Shown in pieces: positions 23,929 to 25,056 of a stretch of 25,056 nucleotides of DNA. The DNA lies in IMG/VR virus record IMGVR_UViG_3300032323_003010, positions 1 through 25,056 of that record. One strand, 5' to 3'. The position numbers and the translations under genes are program-made. A model generated the notes under the pieces. That model was not told the origin of the DNA. It saw only the letters and a program-made list of their open reading frames with translations, and did no database searches. This DNA is from a virus. Numbering within the stretch: position 1 is the stretch's first letter; every line of letters begins with the position of its first letter.

Positions 23929-24399
23929 TTAGCCCTTATGGGATTCTGGCGCCTTTTCCTTGGTCTTGTAGGAGACCCTCACGGATCCGGCTTTGGTGAC
24001 GATGTCCTTGAAGTTCTTAAACACATCCACTCCGAGCACCTCCTTCATGCGCTGAAGGGCGTCCTTCACGGGTTTATAGGTGACCTTCTCCTCGTAGAAT
24101 TCAATCAGTTCCGGATTCGCCACGATGACGTTGTGATCCACGGACGCTGCGGACGGACCCGCCTGCGTCAGCTGGAACACGTTGCCTTCGTGCCCGATTA
24201 ATTCCACGGTCCAACCGCCACCGTCGGTTTTCTCGCCGTCGCGCTTCCGCTTGTTGGCGACACCCACCAGAACGGTTTCAATTTCTTTCTTCGCGAGTTC
24301 CTTAGTGCGGATATCGCGGTCGAGGTAGACGCATTCGTCGACGAGTGTCGCGACGGCATCGTCGGTCAGATTGATTTCAGCTTTGGTTTTCTTGGCCAT
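23929..24399 (-). CDS. soluble coiled protein, unknown
   Basis: This encodes 156 residues from ATG 24399. It starts with a Lys-rich segment, then a long charged helix (~15-55: LVDECVYLDRDIRTKELAKK..), a small beta stretch (GGGWTVELIGHEGNVFQLT) and a helical C-terminal half ending in basic residues. No signal peptide. The build (helix then a small alpha/beta part) is reminiscent of Mu Gam-like or Gp157-like DNA-associated phage proteins, but I cannot assign it. Its leader is C/A-rich and without SD. Confidence 0.65.
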   Translation of the reverse strand: MAKKTKAEINLTDDAVATLVDECVYLDRDIRTKELAKKEIETVLVGVANKRKRDGEKTDGGGWTVELIGHEGNVFQLTQAGPSAASVDHNVIVANPELIEFYEEKVTYKPVKDALQRMKEVLGVDVFKNFKDIVTKAGSVRVSYKTKEKAPESHKG

Positions 24400-24432
24400 A
24401 CGGCGTGGTGTCGTTGTGGTTTGAGTTAGTGG

Positions 24433-24990
24433 TTACTTGGTGACTGGAGGCGCGTTGGTCGCAGGTGGCGCGACAACCGTCTGGAGAATGGGAAGACTGG
24501 TGCCAATCGCAGGTACCCCGGTAACCGGTGGTGAGCTTTGTGCTGCGGTCGGGAGAATGGTTGCAGTGTTGATCGCAGGCACCCCGGTAAACGTTGATGA
24601 GCCTTGTGCTGCGATCGGGACCGGTGCTTGGACTGGAGGCGCTGCGGGATACTGCCTTGGCGGCACCGGAAATCCTTGCATGCGGAGGTACGTCTCGGCC
24701 CCATCGCGTCCGAGTTGAATTCCCTGCATCAGCATGTCGCTCGCTGATCGAGCCCGGATCTCTTCCAGTTGCATCGCCCCCGCATTGGCGGCACTCACGT
24801 AGCCCTCTATCGTGATCCCATGCTCATTCCATTGGAGCTTCTTCCACGCTGAGTCCTTCGGCTGGATGATCTGCGCTTCATTGGTGCCCATCCGGAATCG
24901 GATGTGAGATGTGGTCAAATCCTTGGTTCTTGTCGCACAGCCGATCGGCCCAAGCACCACAAGGCAGCCGATCGCCAGAAGCACCTTCAA
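24433..24990 (-). CDS. lipoprotein-like protein with Pro/Ala-rich tandem repeat tail
   Basis: From a TTG at 24990 this gives 185 residues starting MKVLLAIGCLVVLGPIGC18, a lipoprotein-type signal with Cys18 as the possible acylated residue (Pro at -3 is unusual). The middle is mixed alpha/beta. The C-terminal ~70 residues are Pro/Ala/Thr-rich with a repeated VPAIxT unit. The frame stays open to the right edge upstream (Pro/Glu/Ala/Thr-rich), so the true start may lie outside the window and the hydrophobic part would then be internal. In another minus frame a TGA overlaps the TTG (TTGA), which suits an upstream gene ending here. Its position beside a holin candidate makes an outer-membrane lysis role (spanin-like) conceivable, not shown. 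Confidence 0.6.
   Translation of the reverse strand: MKVLLAIGCLVVLGPIGCATRTKDLTTSHIRFRMGTNEAQIIQPKDSAWKKLQWNEHGITIEGYVSAANAGAMQLEEIRARSASDMLMQGIQLGRDGAETYLRMQGFPVPPRQYPAAPPVQAPVPIAAQGSSTFTGVPAINTATILPTAAQSSPPVTGVPAIGTSLPILQTVVAPPATNAPPVTK
24506..24620 (-). repeat. tandem 66-bp repeat in lipoprotein gene
   Basis: Two direct copies with 66-base spacing (22 codons) begin at 24506 and 24572; each contains ATCGCAGG(T/C)ACCCCGGTAA and later TGTGCTGCG(G/A)TCGGGA on the plus strand. They encode the repeated VPAI-type units of the Pro/Ala-rich tail. A worn third copy may begin near 24483. The length is a multiple of three, so unit number can change without breaking the frame. Confidence 0.65.
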
Positions 24991-25056
24991 CCCAGTGCCC
25001 GGTCCTGAAGTAGTCGGATTCTTGACGGGCGCCTCAGGCTCCCGAGGCGCAGGGGA

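Noticed and set aside
1-25056. Contractile-tail or Mu-type transposable phage
   Set aside because: Despite Mu-like portal and protease, no sheath, baseplate, spike or transposase gene is recognisable in the window; the evidence fits a long non-contractile tail better, though genes outside the window are unseen.

Overview
The window is a nearly continuous late-gene (virion assembly) operon of a tailed phage or prophage. All confident genes lie on the minus strand, so transcription runs from the right edge to the left edge. Gaps are 0 to 115 bases. Seven gene pairs are joined by ATGA stop/start overlaps (472-475, 4746-4749, 8497-8500, 10961-10964, 20856-20859, 22898-22901, 23680-23683). I see no integrase, replication gene, endolysin, tRNA, rRNA or CRISPR array. 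The host is not stated by the sequence. GC-rich coding, mostly SD-less C/A-rich leaders, and Thr/Ser/Asn-rich secreted proteins with Fn3-like and collar-like domains resemble what I know of Verrucomicrobiota-type genomes, but this is only an inference.

Layout in transcription order (right to left). (1) 24990-23680: a lipoprotein-like protein with a tandem repeat, a small coiled protein and a 75-residue membrane protein (holin candidate). (2) 23683-19079: packaging genes: a small-terminase-position protein, a GpA-type large terminase, a possible 54-residue linker ORF and a Mu gp29-like (DUF935) portal. (3) 19089-15456: head genes: a Mu I-like protease/scaffold, a short coiled protein, a capsid-cement-like protein with an unusual N-terminal membrane segment, the major capsid protein, a strong RNA hairpin and a head-tail connector. 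(4) 15451-9994: an insertion-like accessory block: a 1496-residue secreted fibre with an SGNH esterase domain, a small coiled protein, a free-standing LuxR-type DNA-binding domain and a small secreted Fn3-like protein. (5) 9989-209: a minor-head-like protein, tail completion, tail terminator, tail tube, chaperone candidate, a short tape measure (438 residues), distal tail proteins, a 1217-residue tail-hub/fibre protein and a terminal Cys-rich protein. A weak terminator candidate follows, and possibly the end of a convergent plus-strand gene at the left edge.

Together the genes make a DNA-packaging motor, a capsid with protease and cement, and a long non-contractile-looking tail (no sheath or Mu-type baseplate genes were recognised). 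The mix of lambda-type terminase with Mu-type portal and protease, and the placement of an exported esterase fibre and a LuxR-type regulator inside the morphogenesis operon, are the features most worth a second look.
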